Source of the DNA: Pelagibius litoralis
GTDB lineage: Bacteria; Pseudomonadota; Alphaproteobacteria; Kiloniellales; DSM-21159
Assembly (NCBI GenBank): GCA_029287455.1
Contig: JARFRB010000113.1
Span: forward strand, 1-50,393
Direction: 5' to 3'
DNA: 50,393 nt
Under the pieces are notes generated by a model that was given only the letters and a program-made list of their open reading frames with translations, ran no database searches and had not been told where the DNA came from. Shown in pieces: positions 9,556-18,489 of the stretch (positions within the stretch are counted from its first letter, which is position 1; every line of letters starts with the position of its first letter). The translations under genes and the position numbers were made by a program.

Positions 9556-10263
9556 TCAGTCGGATTCGGGGCCCGATACGGATTCCACGAGTTGCTTCAG
9601 CGCGGCCAAATCCTTGATCAGCAAGGAGCGCCCCTTACGCTCCACCAAGCCGTTGATGGCGAGCACGCGAAGTTCCCGGGTCACAGCCTCCCTATGGGTG
9701 CTGATCTTGCTCGCGAGTTCCGCGTGGGTCGGCGACGGCCGGAGCAAGGCGATATTCCCCCCTTGGTCTTGTTGCTGGGCGAGACGCAAGAGCTCCGCAT
9801 GGAGGCGGCTCTTTACCGCGAGCGCGCTGAACTCATAGACGCGCTCGCTGAGTTGCCGAACCATTCCGACGAGGCTCGCCAACTGACGCTCGGCTACAAT
9901 GGGCTCGTTCAGCAGCAGGGCGCGGAAGCGGTCGGCAGGCATGGCGGCAACGAAGGCGTTCGTCAACGCTTCCACACTCGCCGAGCGGGGTTGACCGTCA
10001 ATCGCCGAGAGGTCCCCGAAAAGCTCTCCGGTCGAGATGTCCCGGAATAGGATCTCCTTTCCGCCGGCTGAGTAAATATGGGCCCGGAGCGTGCCTTCGA
10101 CGACGAAGAACACATCGGTTCCTTGGTCCAAATGGCCGACCACCACCTGCTGCGGCTTGACCGACAGCCATCGGCAGTTGCCCTCGAGATATTGCAAGGT
10201 GTGCGCTGGCAAGCCTTGTAGTAAATCGACCCCGGCGAGAGATCTTATTCTTCCCGTATCCAC
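9556..10263 (-). CDS. Crp/Fnr family transcriptional regulator
   Basis: The 235 residues comprise an N-terminal cyclic-nucleotide-binding beta-barrel (about 10-125), a dimer helix and a C-terminal winged helix. The recognition region is THAELASKISTHREAVTRELR. The phosphate-binding cassette reads GELFGDLSAIDGQPRSASV, with Arg93-Ser94 at the positions that contact cAMP phosphate in E. coli CRP. Asp84 replaces the usual glutamate. There is no N-terminal cysteine cluster, so it is not an oxygen-sensing FNR. Translation starts at GTG. A cyclase gene nearby makes cAMP a reasonable ligand, but this is inferred. It probably controls genes elsewhere; no target site was identified. Confidence 0.9.
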   Translation of the reverse strand: MDTGRIRSLAGVDLLQGLPAHTLQYLEGNCRWLSVKPQQVVVGHLDQGTDVFFVVEGTLRAHIYSAGGKEILFRDISTGELFGDLSAIDGQPRSASVEALTNAFVAAMPADRFRALLLNEPIVAERQLASLVGMVRQLSERVYEFSALAVKSRLHAELLRLAQQQDQGGNIALLRPSPTHAELASKISTHREAVTRELRVLAINGLVERKGRSLLIKDLAALKQLVESVSGPESD

Positions 10264-10368
10264 GTCCCCGTTCCCCGTTTCCGACGCTAACGACTTCCAT
10301 TATGAGCGTGGAAAACCAGTCCATCTAGCGTAGACATTGAAAGAATTTACAAGAGTTTCCCTCTCAGA

Positions 10369-10857
10369 TTACTCCACGGCTCGCCTGGCTATGGTGTCGA
10401 ACACAATGTCCAAGTCCTGCGCCAGAGCCATCAGGCTGTCTCCCCCTTCGTCCATGTAGGGCGCGAAGACGGCGCTGGGGGTCCGGTAGCTCAAGGTCGC
10501 GGTTCCGTCTGGATCCTCGGTGACATAGTAGCGGATGGGCGCTTCGATCCCGGCCGCGATGGAGGCGGCGAGCATGCGGCGTGCGTAGTCGTTTCGATAG
10601 ACGCCGATGACGCGGTTCCCGGGAATGACTATCCCTTGAGCCTTCGCACCTCCCGAAGCGCTGGCTTGGGTAACCACCAACATTTTCTCCGCTTTCACCG
10701 AAGCGATAAGACGATCCACTAACTCATTATACAGAAATGATGTTTTGATCACCACCCAGCCCTCGCGCGGGGTGAGTTCCCCGGCCCGAATAGGGGTGTG
10801 AAACGCGAGCCCCAACACCAGCGTGACGATAAATGTCATGGTCAGGAAGGATTTCAC
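10369..10857 (-). CDS. DUF302 family secreted protein
   Basis: The protein has 162 residues with an N-terminal signal peptide (MKSFLTMTFIVTLVLGLAFH) that probably ends near IRA/GE. The mature part matches the DUF302 fold: a start resembling the family's conserved helix-strand, the segment KAEKMLVVTQAS, then VIGVYRNDYARRMLAASIAAGIEAPIRYYV. The family's function is not established; members often sit near redox or sulfur genes. It probably works in the periplasm. It lies downstream of the cupin gene on the same strand, 105 bases away. A GAGGAG is present but sits rather far from the ATG. Confidence 0.8.
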   Translation of the reverse strand: MKSFLTMTFIVTLVLGLAFHTPIRAGELTPREGWVVIKTSFLYNELVDRLIASVKAEKMLVVTQASASGGAKAQGIVIPGNRVIGVYRNDYARRMLAASIAAGIEAPIRYYVTEDPDGTATLSYRTPSAVFAPYMDEGGDSLMALAQDLDIVFDTIARRAVE

Positions 10858-10962
10858 CGCCCGGCGCTCCTCTTCGGTCTCACCTCTGGCCGAAGGCTAG
10901 CATGCTGATCGGGCCGCCGTGATCACTCACGCGTGATTTAGCTCTTCGATTCGGCCTGAATC

Positions 10963-11514
10963 CTATTGGGCGAAGGCGTTCGCCTCCTCGAAGCGTTTCA
11001 GGTTCCGCTCGACATTGTAGGGCTGCTCCGTGAGCGTCTCGGGGTCCCACTCGCTGCGCTGCGCGCCAAAGAAATCGCCGCCGTAAACGTGTATGGCACC
11101 GGTCAGCTTGGGGATCGGGTTGGTGACCGAATGAACGATGTCGGGACCTAGGGGAACGGCGTCTCGGTCGCACATTGCGCGCGCGCCGGCCGCCTCCACT
11201 TTGCCGGCCGCGTCACCCGGCAGGCGCCGCCAAAAGATATTGTCCTCGCGACCCCCATAGATGCCGATCACGGCCCACATATTGTGGTTGTGCGGCATCA
11301 CGGTCATGTAGGGCGGCCAAATCACGTTCAAGATCGTCAGATCCGGCGCGTGGTAGATGCGCTGAACCGCGCCTTGCCTGGGCTCCCCGAGCGCGCGCAC
11401 CACGCTCGCCGGCTCCGAAACCGCCCGTGCCACCACTTCATTGACTCCCTTGTGCGTGGGATCCTGGGCCAAGGCCGCTCGGCAGTCCGCGATGAACTGG
11501 TCCCTATCGAACAT
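10963..11514 (-). CDS. Cupin-fold protein similar to cysteine/thiol dioxygenases
   Basis: The 183 residues form a double-stranded beta-helix (cupin). The metal-site motif VMPHNHNMWAVIGIYGG supplies two histidines. A later histidine in GPDIVHSVTNP would complete a three-histidine iron site, as in cysteine dioxygenase and 3-mercaptopropionate dioxygenase. Those enzymes add oxygen to a thiol to give a sulfinate in the cytoplasm. The substrate here is unknown, and the exact subfamily cannot be set by eye. A GAGGAG ribosome site lies seven bases before the ATG. The gene is followed by the DUF302 gene and diverges from the amidohydrolase gene at 11728. Confidence 0.8.
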   Translation of the reverse strand: MFDRDQFIADCRAALAQDPTHKGVNEVVARAVSEPASVVRALGEPRQGAVQRIYHAPDLTILNVIWPPYMTVMPHNHNMWAVIGIYGGREDNIFWRRLPGDAAGKVEAAGARAMCDRDAVPLGPDIVHSVTNPIPKLTGAIHVYGGDFFGAQRSEWDPETLTEQPYNVERNLKRFEEANAFAQ

Positions 11515-11727
11515 CTGCGCGCTCCTCTAACGGTTTGAGCTCTCGAATAAGATAGCATGCATTCTCGCATGTGCTCCGCGTCCTAGTCCAAGACGATCGT
11601 GTGCTCTTTCCTTAAATGCAATCTGGTGCCTGGATGAAAGTCGGCTTAGTCTTTTTGGCAAAGGTTCCGAGGCTCGGGCGTTGCCGGCCTGGATGAAAAA
11701 CGCGCATATGAAGGAGGATCCCTGGAA

Positions 11728-13002
11728 ATGGCCAGCACGCTTTTCACCAACGTCAAAATCATCGATGGCAGCGGCGCCGCGCCGTTCGCGGGAGAGGTTC
11801 TGATCCAGGGCAACCGGATCAAGGAAATCGGCCGCGATGGGCAGGCGCTGGAGCGTGCGGACCATGAAGTTGTGGACGGCGGCGGCCAAACCTTGATGCC
11901 CGGTCTCATCGAATCCCACGCCCATATCAGCTTTTGCGATACGCCGAATCTCGAGAATCTTGGCGACATGCCTCCGGAAGAGCACACCTTGGAAACGGTG
12001 AAGTACGCCAAGAAGATGCTCGACCAGGGCTTTACCGCGCTATTCAGCGCCGCGGCCGCGAAGGCCAGGCTAGATGTGGTGATCCGCAACGCGATTGATG
12101 CCGGCGACATTCCGGGCCCGCGGATGCGTGCGGCCAGCCCCGAATTGACGGTGACAGGCGGGCTTGGAGACGTCCGAAAGGCGCACATGTATCGGGAAAC
12201 CTTCGCAATCTGCTGCGATGGGCCCGACGAGTTCCGGAAGGTCGCCCGCGAGATGTGCCGCGAGGGCGTGGACACCCTCAAGATCAACCCCTCGGGAGAC
12301 GAGTTCATCCCATTCGCGCGCGCCCACCTAACCGTGATGAACGAGGCTGAGGTCGAGGCGGTCTGCGAGGTCGGGCGCTCGCGAGGAAAGATGGTCGCCG
12401 CCCACGCGCGCTCGGCGGAAAGCGTCAAGATGTGCTTGCGCCAGGGTGCGGACGTGATCTATCACGCCACCCTTTCCGACGAAGAGGCCTTGGACATGCT
12501 CGAGGCCCGCAAGGAGGAGATTTTTGTCGGCCCCGCCATGGGCATCATGTATGCCACCGGCGAGGGGGAGGGTGCCGCTTGGGGGATTACCCGCGATAAT
12601 CCGGTTGCCGTGTATTTCCGGCGCGAGCTGGAAATGTGCATTGAGAACATGAAGGCGCTCAAGAAGCGCGGAGTTCGGGTCTTGCCGGGCGGTGACTACG
12701 GCTTCGCCTGGAACCCCATCGGCTCCAACGCCCGCGATCTAGAGCATTTCGTGAAATTGCTCGATTACACGCCCTTGGAGGCGATCAGTTCCGCCACCAA
12801 GCTGGGCGGCGAGATCATGGGGATGGACATTGGTCTGATCCGGGAAGGGTACTTGGCCGACCTGCTGTTGGTCGACGGCGACCCCGCGACCGACGTAACC
12901 CTGCTGCGCGACGCAGGCAAGCTGACCTGCATCATGAAGGACGGTGCCTTTCACAAGCGAGCTTTGGATCCCGCGAAAGCAGGGCAGGCCGCGGCCGAGT
13001 GA
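11728..13002 (+). CDS. Metal-dependent amidohydrolase (imidazolonepropionase/prolidase-like)
   Basis: The 424 residues have the amidohydrolase layout: a small beta-sandwich at both ends around a TIM barrel. The first metal motif is LIESHAHIS with His64 and His66. Further candidate ligands are in KMVAAHARSAES and DVIYHATLSDEE, and an aspartate is found in LPGGDYGFAWNP. Members cleave cyclic amides or dipeptides with zinc or iron in the cytoplasm. No signal peptide is present. A strong AAGGAGG ribosome site precedes the ATG by ten bases. The substrate is unknown and no pathway partner is adjacent. It is related to the COG1228 group, which includes imidazolonepropionase and Xaa-Pro dipeptidases. 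Confidence 0.87.
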   Translation: MASTLFTNVKIIDGSGAAPFAGEVLIQGNRIKEIGRDGQALERADHEVVDGGGQTLMPGLIESHAHISFCDTPNLENLGDMPPEEHTLETVKYAKKMLDQGFTALFSAAAAKARLDVVIRNAIDAGDIPGPRMRAASPELTVTGGLGDVRKAHMYRETFAICCDGPDEFRKVAREMCREGVDTLKINPSGDEFIPFARAHLTVMNEAEVEAVCEVGRSRGKMVAAHARSAESVKMCLRQGADVIYHATLSDEEALDMLEARKEEIFVGPAMGIMYATGEGEGAAWGITRDNPVAVYFRRELEMCIENMKALKKRGVRVLPGGDYGFAWNPIGSNARDLEHFVKLLDYTPLEAISSATKLGGEIMGMDIGLIREGYLADLLLVDGDPATDVTLLRDAGKLTCIMKDGAFHKRALDPAKAGQAAAE

Positions 13003-13109
13003 CGGCTGCGGGCCAAGGTTGGCACGGCGCCGCGCCGCGTTTTCGCTTCAAAGGCGGATAAAAAGGGCTCAAACTGCGCGCAGGGCACCCCTGTGCCGCT
13101 GGAGCCGGT

Positions 13110-13820
13110 ATGCACGGATTGAGCGCATTCCGAGTTAGGGGCCGCCAACTTCCCGTTCGCAGGGTTTTGGCCTTCGGGCTTCTCTTCGCTTTTGTCGCCG
13201 CGGGCAGCCTTGTCGGATTGCTACAGGAGACCGGCGAGGGTGCCTTGACAGGCGCCAGTATCGGGGAGTGGGTCAAGGACCTTGGCTTCTGGGGCCATCT
13301 CGCCATCGTGGCGCTGATGATTCTGCATTCCTTCGTTCCGTTTCCCGCGGAGCTGGTGGCCTTTGCCGCGGGCATGTGTTTTGGCCCGGTGGTGGGCATG
13401 ATCTCGGTGTGGATCGGCGCGATGCTTGGCGCCGCGGTTGCCTTCGGCCTTTCACGCGGCCTCGGGCGACCCTTCGTCGAAGGCGTGTTGAGCGAGAGTC
13501 AGGCCGAAAAGCTCAACCGTTGGTCCAAGGAACACAGCGTGCGGACGTTGATCGTCGTCAGGCTCATCCCGGTCATCGCGTTTAATCTCATCAACTACGC
13601 CGCCGGCTTGACGCGCGTGCGCTGGTGGACGTTCTTGTGGACGACCGGCCTTGGGATAGTGCCGCTGACCGGCGTGATGGTCTACATGGGGCACGAAATG
13701 CGGCAGCTTTCCTGGCTGCATCTCGTTTACGGGACCGGTTTTGGCCTGCTCGCGCTGTTGGTTTGGCACTTTTGGTCGAAGCGCCGCTCCGCGGCGGGCG
13801 ATCTGGGCGGGAATTCTTAG
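13110..13820 (+). CDS. TVP38/TMEM64 (DedA-like, VTT domain) membrane protein
   Basis: This 236-residue inner-membrane protein has about six hydrophobic segments. It shows the VTT/DedA core: HSFVPFPAELVAFAAGMCFG, then GAMLGAAVAFGLSRGLGRPF, and the family signature RLIPVIAFNLINYAAGLTRV. VTT-domain proteins of this type are thought to move or scramble lipids or to support envelope homeostasis; the precise substrate is not known. A GGAG ribosome site lies five bases before the ATG at 13110. The preceding amidohydrolase ends 107 bases upstream. The next gene is a PAS histidine kinase with no clear link. Confidence 0.87.
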   Translation: MHGLSAFRVRGRQLPVRRVLAFGLLFAFVAAGSLVGLLQETGEGALTGASIGEWVKDLGFWGHLAIVALMILHSFVPFPAELVAFAAGMCFGPVVGMISVWIGAMLGAAVAFGLSRGLGRPFVEGVLSESQAEKLNRWSKEHSVRTLIVVRLIPVIAFNLINYAAGLTRVRWWTFLWTTGLGIVPLTGVMVYMGHEMRQLSWLHLVYGTGFGLLALLVWHFWSKRRSAAGDLGGNS

Positions 13821-13927
13821 ACGCGCAAGGAGGGGCGGGCCCAGCTTTTGTCGTCCAACTTATCTACAGATTTTCGTGTTTATATTAATATTTGGACAAC
13901 CATCTTCCTCCTAGACTCTCCTCAACA

Positions 13928-16270
13928 ATGCGCGAAAGCAAGGCGGCGAGTATGCGGGCACTCAAGCCTGATACAGAAGATGCTGAACCCCTGCGTGGCG
14001 GAATAGCGCCGGACGCCTTGGCCTTGGCGAAGGCCTTGGCGCGTTTGCGCGACTGTGCCGAAACCGGTGTGGACTTCGTTTGGGAAGCCGATTCCGAAGG
14101 GCGGTTGACCTACGCGGTGGCCATGCGAGAGCGCGATGATTCCGTGGATGTCGACGCCTGGATCGGATTGACCCATTTCGAGATTGCGCAGGCAAACGCC
14201 GACGATCCGGTTTGGCTTGAGCATCTTGGTGCCCTTCGTGCCCGCAGGCCCTTCATGGATCTGCGCTATGGCGTACATACCTGCGCGGGCCGCACCTTAA
14301 GCCTGTCGGTCTCGGGCAAGCCGTTTTCCGACAGTGTCGGGCGTTTCGCCGGTTGGCGGGGCAGTGCGAGCGAAGTGACGCTCATGGTGGAAGCCGAGCG
14401 CCAGGCCCGTGCCGCGGAAAACCGGGGCGGCCTGGGCTACTGGCGCTACGACCTGGAAAGTGGCCAGTTATCTTGGTCGAACCAGATGTATCGCATTCAC
14501 GGCAGGGCGCCGGGAAACTATTCCCCAGAGTTCGAGCACATGCTCGAGTCTTTTTCGGAAGAGGATCGGGGTCGTTTGCGCGGCGCGTTCGAGCGGGCCT
14601 TGCAAGGGGCCGAGGCGGTCGAGGAGCGCGGCAGGCTTATCCTGCCCGATGGCAGTTTCCGCTGGGTCGAAATCACCGCTGAGTCCGAGGTGGGCTCAGA
14701 GGAAAAGCCCTTGGCGCTGTTCGGTATTCTGCGCGACGTAACGGACCCGGTGGAGCAAGAACTGGCGCTGGACTGCGTGGAGAAGATGCGCCAGCAGACG
14801 AATGCGCTGGCCGAAGGGCTGCGTCGCGCCATCGACGAGCACGCGGTCCTAGCGACCCTGGACGCCACCGGCCGCCTGGTTGACGCCAACCGGAACTTCT
14901 GCGATCTGAATGGCGTGCCGGCGGATCACGTCGTCGGTTCGATGATCGAGGAGTTCTTGGCGCCGGAGGACCCGCGCAGATCGCTGCGCGACTTGGTGTC
15001 GGGGGCCGTGTCCCGCGACCCAGCCCGGGTTGAGCTTCGCAATGCACAAAAGCTCGCGAGGCCCTATGTTCTCGACGCCACAATCATGCCCTTGCCGGGG
15101 CCGGCGGGCTGGAGCCGTAGCGTGGTTATCATCGGTACCGATGTAACCGCCGCGCGCGCTTCCGAAACCCGGCTGCGCGAGAGCGAGCAGCGCTGGCGGG
15201 AGCTGGTTCTGCGCACGCCGGCACCGCTGATGGTGTTCTCCGGCTCCGAGGTTCTCTTCGCGAACGAGGCTTTCGCGAAGATGCTGGGCTACGCCGAGGC
15301 GAAGCAGATGCTCGGGCTTACGCTCGGTGATCTCAACATCGCCGAGGATCACCCAATCGCGGCCGAACGCTTCGATGTGGCCCTTGGCGGACGCCAGGAC
15401 CTGCCGCCATGCGAGGCCCAGATGCGCTGCGCGGATGGGACAGTGAAGATCGTCGAGGTGGCCGGGACGCCGATCGAATACCGCGACCATCCGGCGGTCT
15501 TCGTACGTGCCCATGACGTGACGGAAAGGGCGGAATCGGAGCGCTTGCTGCAGGAGACTTTGGAGGTTGCCAGGCGCGCCAACCACGCCAAGACGCAATT
15601 CCTCGCCACCATGAGCCACGAACTCCGAACCCCCCTTAACGCTGTTATCGGGTTCGCCGATGTCATGGAAAGCGAAACCTTCGGACCGCTTGGGCACGAG
15701 AGGTATTGCGAGTACGTGCAAGACATCAAGAAGTCGGGCCAGCATCTTCTGGCGCTACTCAGCGACATGCTGGACCTGTCTCGCATCGAGGCGGGGCGTT
15801 ACGAAGCGACCATCCAGACACTCGATTTGGTGGCGGTTGTGCGCGACAGCCAGTCGCTGCTAAACGCGATCGCGCGTGAGCGGGGTCATCCCTTGGAGGT
15901 TGAGCTTCCCGGCGTCGCGCTTGCCCTCGGCGACTTGCGGGCCATCCGGCAAATCTTGATCAACCTGGTGAGCAACAGCGCGAAGTACAGCGAACGGCGA
16001 CAGCCGATCCGGATCAACGTCGAAGCCAAGAAGGACCAATGGGTTCTCACGGTCGTCGACCGGGGCGATGGGATCTCGATGAAAGAGATCGATCGCCTTA
16101 TGAAGCCGTTCGAGCGCAGCGGCGATGCCATGACATCGCGGGAATCGGGCGTTGGGCTGGGCTTGCCCATCTGCCGCCGCCTGGCGGAGATGCAAGGCGG
16201 CTCCCTTACCATCGAAAGCGAGATTGGGCAGGGGACGACGGTCCGTTTGCTGCTTCCCAAGGCGGGCTGA
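13928..16270 (+). CDS. Multi-PAS sensor histidine kinase
   Basis: The protein has about 780 residues and no membrane helix, so it is probably a cytoplasmic sensor. Several PAS folds lie in the first 540 residues; YWRYDLESGQLSWSNQMYRI marks one and VLATLDATGRLVDANRNF another. The dimerisation box FLATMSHELRTPLNAVIGFA carries the phospho-accepting His564. It is followed by the PleC/DivL-like signature SETFGPLGHERYCEYVQDI and an ATPase domain with N (LINLVSNSAKYS), G1 (DRGDGI) and G2 (GVGLGLPICRRLAE) boxes, all intact. The start is uncertain: I chose ATG 13928, but TTG 13892 and ATG 13952 are also possible, and none has a strong ribosome site. No response regulator is adjacent. Confidence 0.88.
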   Translation: MRESKAASMRALKPDTEDAEPLRGGIAPDALALAKALARLRDCAETGVDFVWEADSEGRLTYAVAMRERDDSVDVDAWIGLTHFEIAQANADDPVWLEHLGALRARRPFMDLRYGVHTCAGRTLSLSVSGKPFSDSVGRFAGWRGSASEVTLMVEAERQARAAENRGGLGYWRYDLESGQLSWSNQMYRIHGRAPGNYSPEFEHMLESFSEEDRGRLRGAFERALQGAEAVEERGRLILPDGSFRWVEITAESEVGSEEKPLALFGILRDVTDPVEQELALDCVEKMRQQTNALAEGLRRAIDEHAVLATLDATGRLVDANRNFCDLNGVPADHVVGSMIEEFLAPEDPRRSLRDLVSGAVSRDPARVELRNAQKLARPYVLDATIMPLPGPAGWSRSVVIIGTDVTAARASETRLRESEQRWRELVLRTPAPLMVFSGSEVLFANEAFAKMLGYAEAKQMLGLTLGDLNIAEDHPIAAERFDVALGGRQDLPPCEAQMRCADGTVKIVEVAGTPIEYRDHPAVFVRAHDVTERAESERLLQETLEVARRANHAKTQFLATMSHELRTPLNAVIGFADVMESETFGPLGHERYCEYVQDIKKSGQHLLALLSDMLDLSRIEAGRYEATIQTLDLVAVVRDSQSLLNAIARERGHPLEVELPGVALALGDLRAIRQILINLVSNSAKYSERRQPIRINVEAKKDQWVLTVVDRGDGISMKEIDRLMKPFERSGDAMTSRESGVGLGLPICRRLAEMQGGSLTIESEIGQGTTVRLLLPKAG

Positions 16271-16361
16271 GGGTCCGCGCATAACAGCGTTGCAAGGGCG
16301 CCGGTGGACGGTGGCGGCGCAACGCCCTAGCCTACGCCTCGCACAGAGCGATGGGCGTGGG

Positions 16362-17585
16362 ATGCTTCGCAGGTTTCTAGCGGTCTTCACAACGTTTCGG
16401 GAACGGGGATGGCGCTCGCCCGAAGCCATGTTGTTGCTCATGGGCGCCGCTGCGCCGCTGTCCTTTGCCACATGGATGGCCTTGCTGAACAATTTTGCCA
16501 TCGAGCGCGCCGACTTCACCGGCGCCGAGATGGGATACCTGCAGTCCCTTCGCGAAGTTCCTGGTTTCCTTGCCTTCACCGCCGTCTTCGTACTGTTGGT
16601 GATCAAGGAGCAGCGCTTTGCGTTGATCGCCTTGGCGCTTCTGGGCATCGGCACCGCGCTAACCGGGTTCTTCCCCACCGCGATAGGCCTCTATGCGACC
16701 ACTGTGCTGATGTCGGTAGGGTTCCACTACAACGAGACGGTCCAGCAATCCTTGGCGCTGCAATGGCTAGGCCGCGATCGGGCGCCGATCGTGCTAGGGC
16801 GGGTGATCGCGGCGGCTTCGCTGGCGGCGCTGGCGGCTTACGGTCTGATTTACGCCGCCTTCGATTGGGGTGGCTTGGATTACTCGGCGGTCTACCTGCT
16901 GGGCGGCGGGGCCACGGTCGCTATCGTCGTCTTCGCCTGGTTCGCCTATCCCCAGTTCCCCGAGAAGGTGGCCCAGCACAAGAAGATCATCCTGCGCAAA
17001 CGCTATTGGCTCTACTACGCCCTAGTTTTCAATTCCGGCGCGCGGCGCCAGATTTTCATCGTCTTCGCGGGCTTCATGATGGTCGAGCGGTTCGGCTATT
17101 CGGTCGCCAACATCACCTTGTTGTTCCTGATCAACTACGCCGCCAACGTTTTCCTGGCGCCTGCTATCGGCCATCTCATCAAGCGCTGGGGCGAGCGTAA
17201 GGCCCTGACCATTGAGTACTTGGGCCTGATCGTCGTTTTCACGTCCTACGCTTTTGTTGACAGCGCCATCTGGGCCGCAGCCCTCTACGTGATCGACCAC
17301 CTGTTCTTTGCCCTGGCGATCGCCATCAAGACCTATTTCCAGAAGATTGCCGATCCGCGCGACATTGCGCCCACGGCGGCGGTGAGCTTCACGATCAACC
17401 ACATCGCCGCGGTGGTGCTGCCGGCAATTTTGGGGCTGGTTTGGCTGGTCAGCCCGGCTGCCGTCTTCCTGACGGGAACCGGCTTTGCGATCGTATCGTT
17501 GATCCTGACCCAGCTTATTCCAAGCGACCCGGACGCTGGCAATGAGACGATCTTGCGGCGGCCGCTTCCCCAGCCGGCTGAATAG
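16362..17585 (+). CDS. Major facilitator superfamily transporter
   Basis: The 407 residues contain about eleven or twelve hydrophobic segments in two halves, joined by a basic loop (FPEKVAQHKKIILRKRYW), typical of an MFS permease in the inner membrane. The loop motifs are poorly conserved, so the substrate cannot be predicted. I chose ATG 16362 because the longer open frame from 16152 overlaps the kinase ATPase domain in a different frame and lacks hydrophobic character there. The ribosome site is weak (GGGCGTGGG). The gene ends tail to tail with the SDR gene, 18 bases apart. It might be an exporter, but nothing ties it to the RiPP locus. Confidence 0.82.
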   Translation: MLRRFLAVFTTFRERGWRSPEAMLLLMGAAAPLSFATWMALLNNFAIERADFTGAEMGYLQSLREVPGFLAFTAVFVLLVIKEQRFALIALALLGIGTALTGFFPTAIGLYATTVLMSVGFHYNETVQQSLALQWLGRDRAPIVLGRVIAAASLAALAAYGLIYAAFDWGGLDYSAVYLLGGGATVAIVVFAWFAYPQFPEKVAQHKKIILRKRYWLYYALVFNSGARRQIFIVFAGFMMVERFGYSVANITLLFLINYAANVFLAPAIGHLIKRWGERKALTIEYLGLIVVFTSYAFVDSAIWAAALYVIDHLFFALAIAIKTYFQKIADPRDIAPTAAVSFTINHIAAVVLPAILGLVWLVSPAAVFLTGTGFAIVSLILTQLIPSDPDAGNETILRRPLPQPAE

Positions 17586-17603
17586 AGTAGCCGGAGGGCC
17601 GGA

Positions 17604-18359
17604 TCACCCCCGCCCGATGAAGGGCATCTTGGTTGCCATGATGGTCATGAATTGGATGTTCGCGTCCAAGGGCAGGCTGGCCATATGAGCGACCGCGTCG
17701 CCCACGTGCGCGACATCCATCCGGGGTTCCACCATCATCTCGCCGTTCGGCTGGGGCACCCCCTGTTTCATGCGCTCGGTCATTTCCGTCGCCGCGTTGC
17801 CAACGTCGATCTGACAGCAAGCGATGTTGTCGGCCCGGCCATCCAGGGAGGTGGATTTCGTAAGGCCGGTAATCGCGTGCTTCGTCGCGGTGTAGGGCGC
17901 GGAGAAGGGGCGGGGGACATGGGCTGAAATCGAACCGTTGTTGATGATGCGGCCGCCTTTCGGATCTTGCGCCTTCATCATGCGGATGGCCTCTTGCGTG
18001 CAAAGAAAGGCGCCGGTCAAGTTGACGTCGACCACCGCCTGCCACTGCTCGTAGGTCAGCTCTTCCATGGGAATGGCGGGTGTGCCCATGCCGGCGTTGT
18101 TGAACAGCACGTCCAAGCGGCCAAAGGCCTCTTGTGTGGCGGCGAACAGCGCCTTTACGGAAGCCGGGTCGCCGACGTCTGTCGGAACCGCCAGCGTTCG
18201 CGCTTGCACGCCCGCCAGTTTCGCAGTCTCCTCCAGCGGCTCCACCCGCCGGCCCGCAAGCGTCACGGCATAGCCCGCTTTCGCCAGGGCGAGTGCAGCG
18301 CTGCGGCCGATACCGGTTCCAGCACCTGTTACAATGGCCACCTTATCCGCAGAGCTCAT
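17604..18359 (-). CDS. Short-chain dehydrogenase/reductase
   Basis: This cytoplasmic NAD(P)-dependent oxidoreductase has 251 residues, the usual SDR size. The cofactor motif [10 protein letters not shown] is near the N-terminus, followed by the NNAG motif (LFNNAGMG). The catalytic set includes a serine in [13 protein letters not shown] and the YTATK pair (Tyr and Lys) needed for proton transfer. The substrate is unknown. I start at ATG 18359, preceded by AAGGA at eight bases. A longer frame to 18458 adds a basic, non-conserved stretch and has no ribosome site. The gene diverges from the pirin gene with about 130 bases between them. Confidence 0.88.
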   Translation of the reverse strand: MSSADKVAIVTGAGTGIGRSAALALAKAGYAVTLAGRRVEPLEETAKLAGVQARTLAVPTDVGDPASVKALFAATQEAFGRLDVLFNNAGMGTPAIPMEELTYEQWQAVVDVNLTGAFLCTQEAIRMMKAQDPKGGRIINNGSISAHVPRPFSAPYTATKHAITGLTKSTSLDGRADNIACCQIDVGNAATEMTERMKQGVPQPNGEMMVEPRMDVAHVGDAVAHMASLPLDANIQFMTIMATKMPFIGRG

Positions 18360-18489
18360 TCCAATCGTCCTTCCCTTTTTCCGATTTTCGCGGACGATAC
18401 ACTGGGAATTAAATTTTCGCACGGGGTTGCGCTTGGGGATGCCGCCAAGTTCGCCCATATCGTTTGGAGATCAAGGGAGGTTTCAGGAA

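Noticed and set aside
9556-10263. FNR identity for the Crp-family regulator
   Set aside because: The N-terminal cysteine cluster needed for the 4Fe-4S sensor is missing, and the Arg-Ser of a cyclic-nucleotide site is present.
16152-16361. Upstream extension of the MFS transporter by 70 codons
   Set aside because: It overlaps the kinase ATPase domain in another frame and has no membrane or conserved features; ATG 16362 is the better start.
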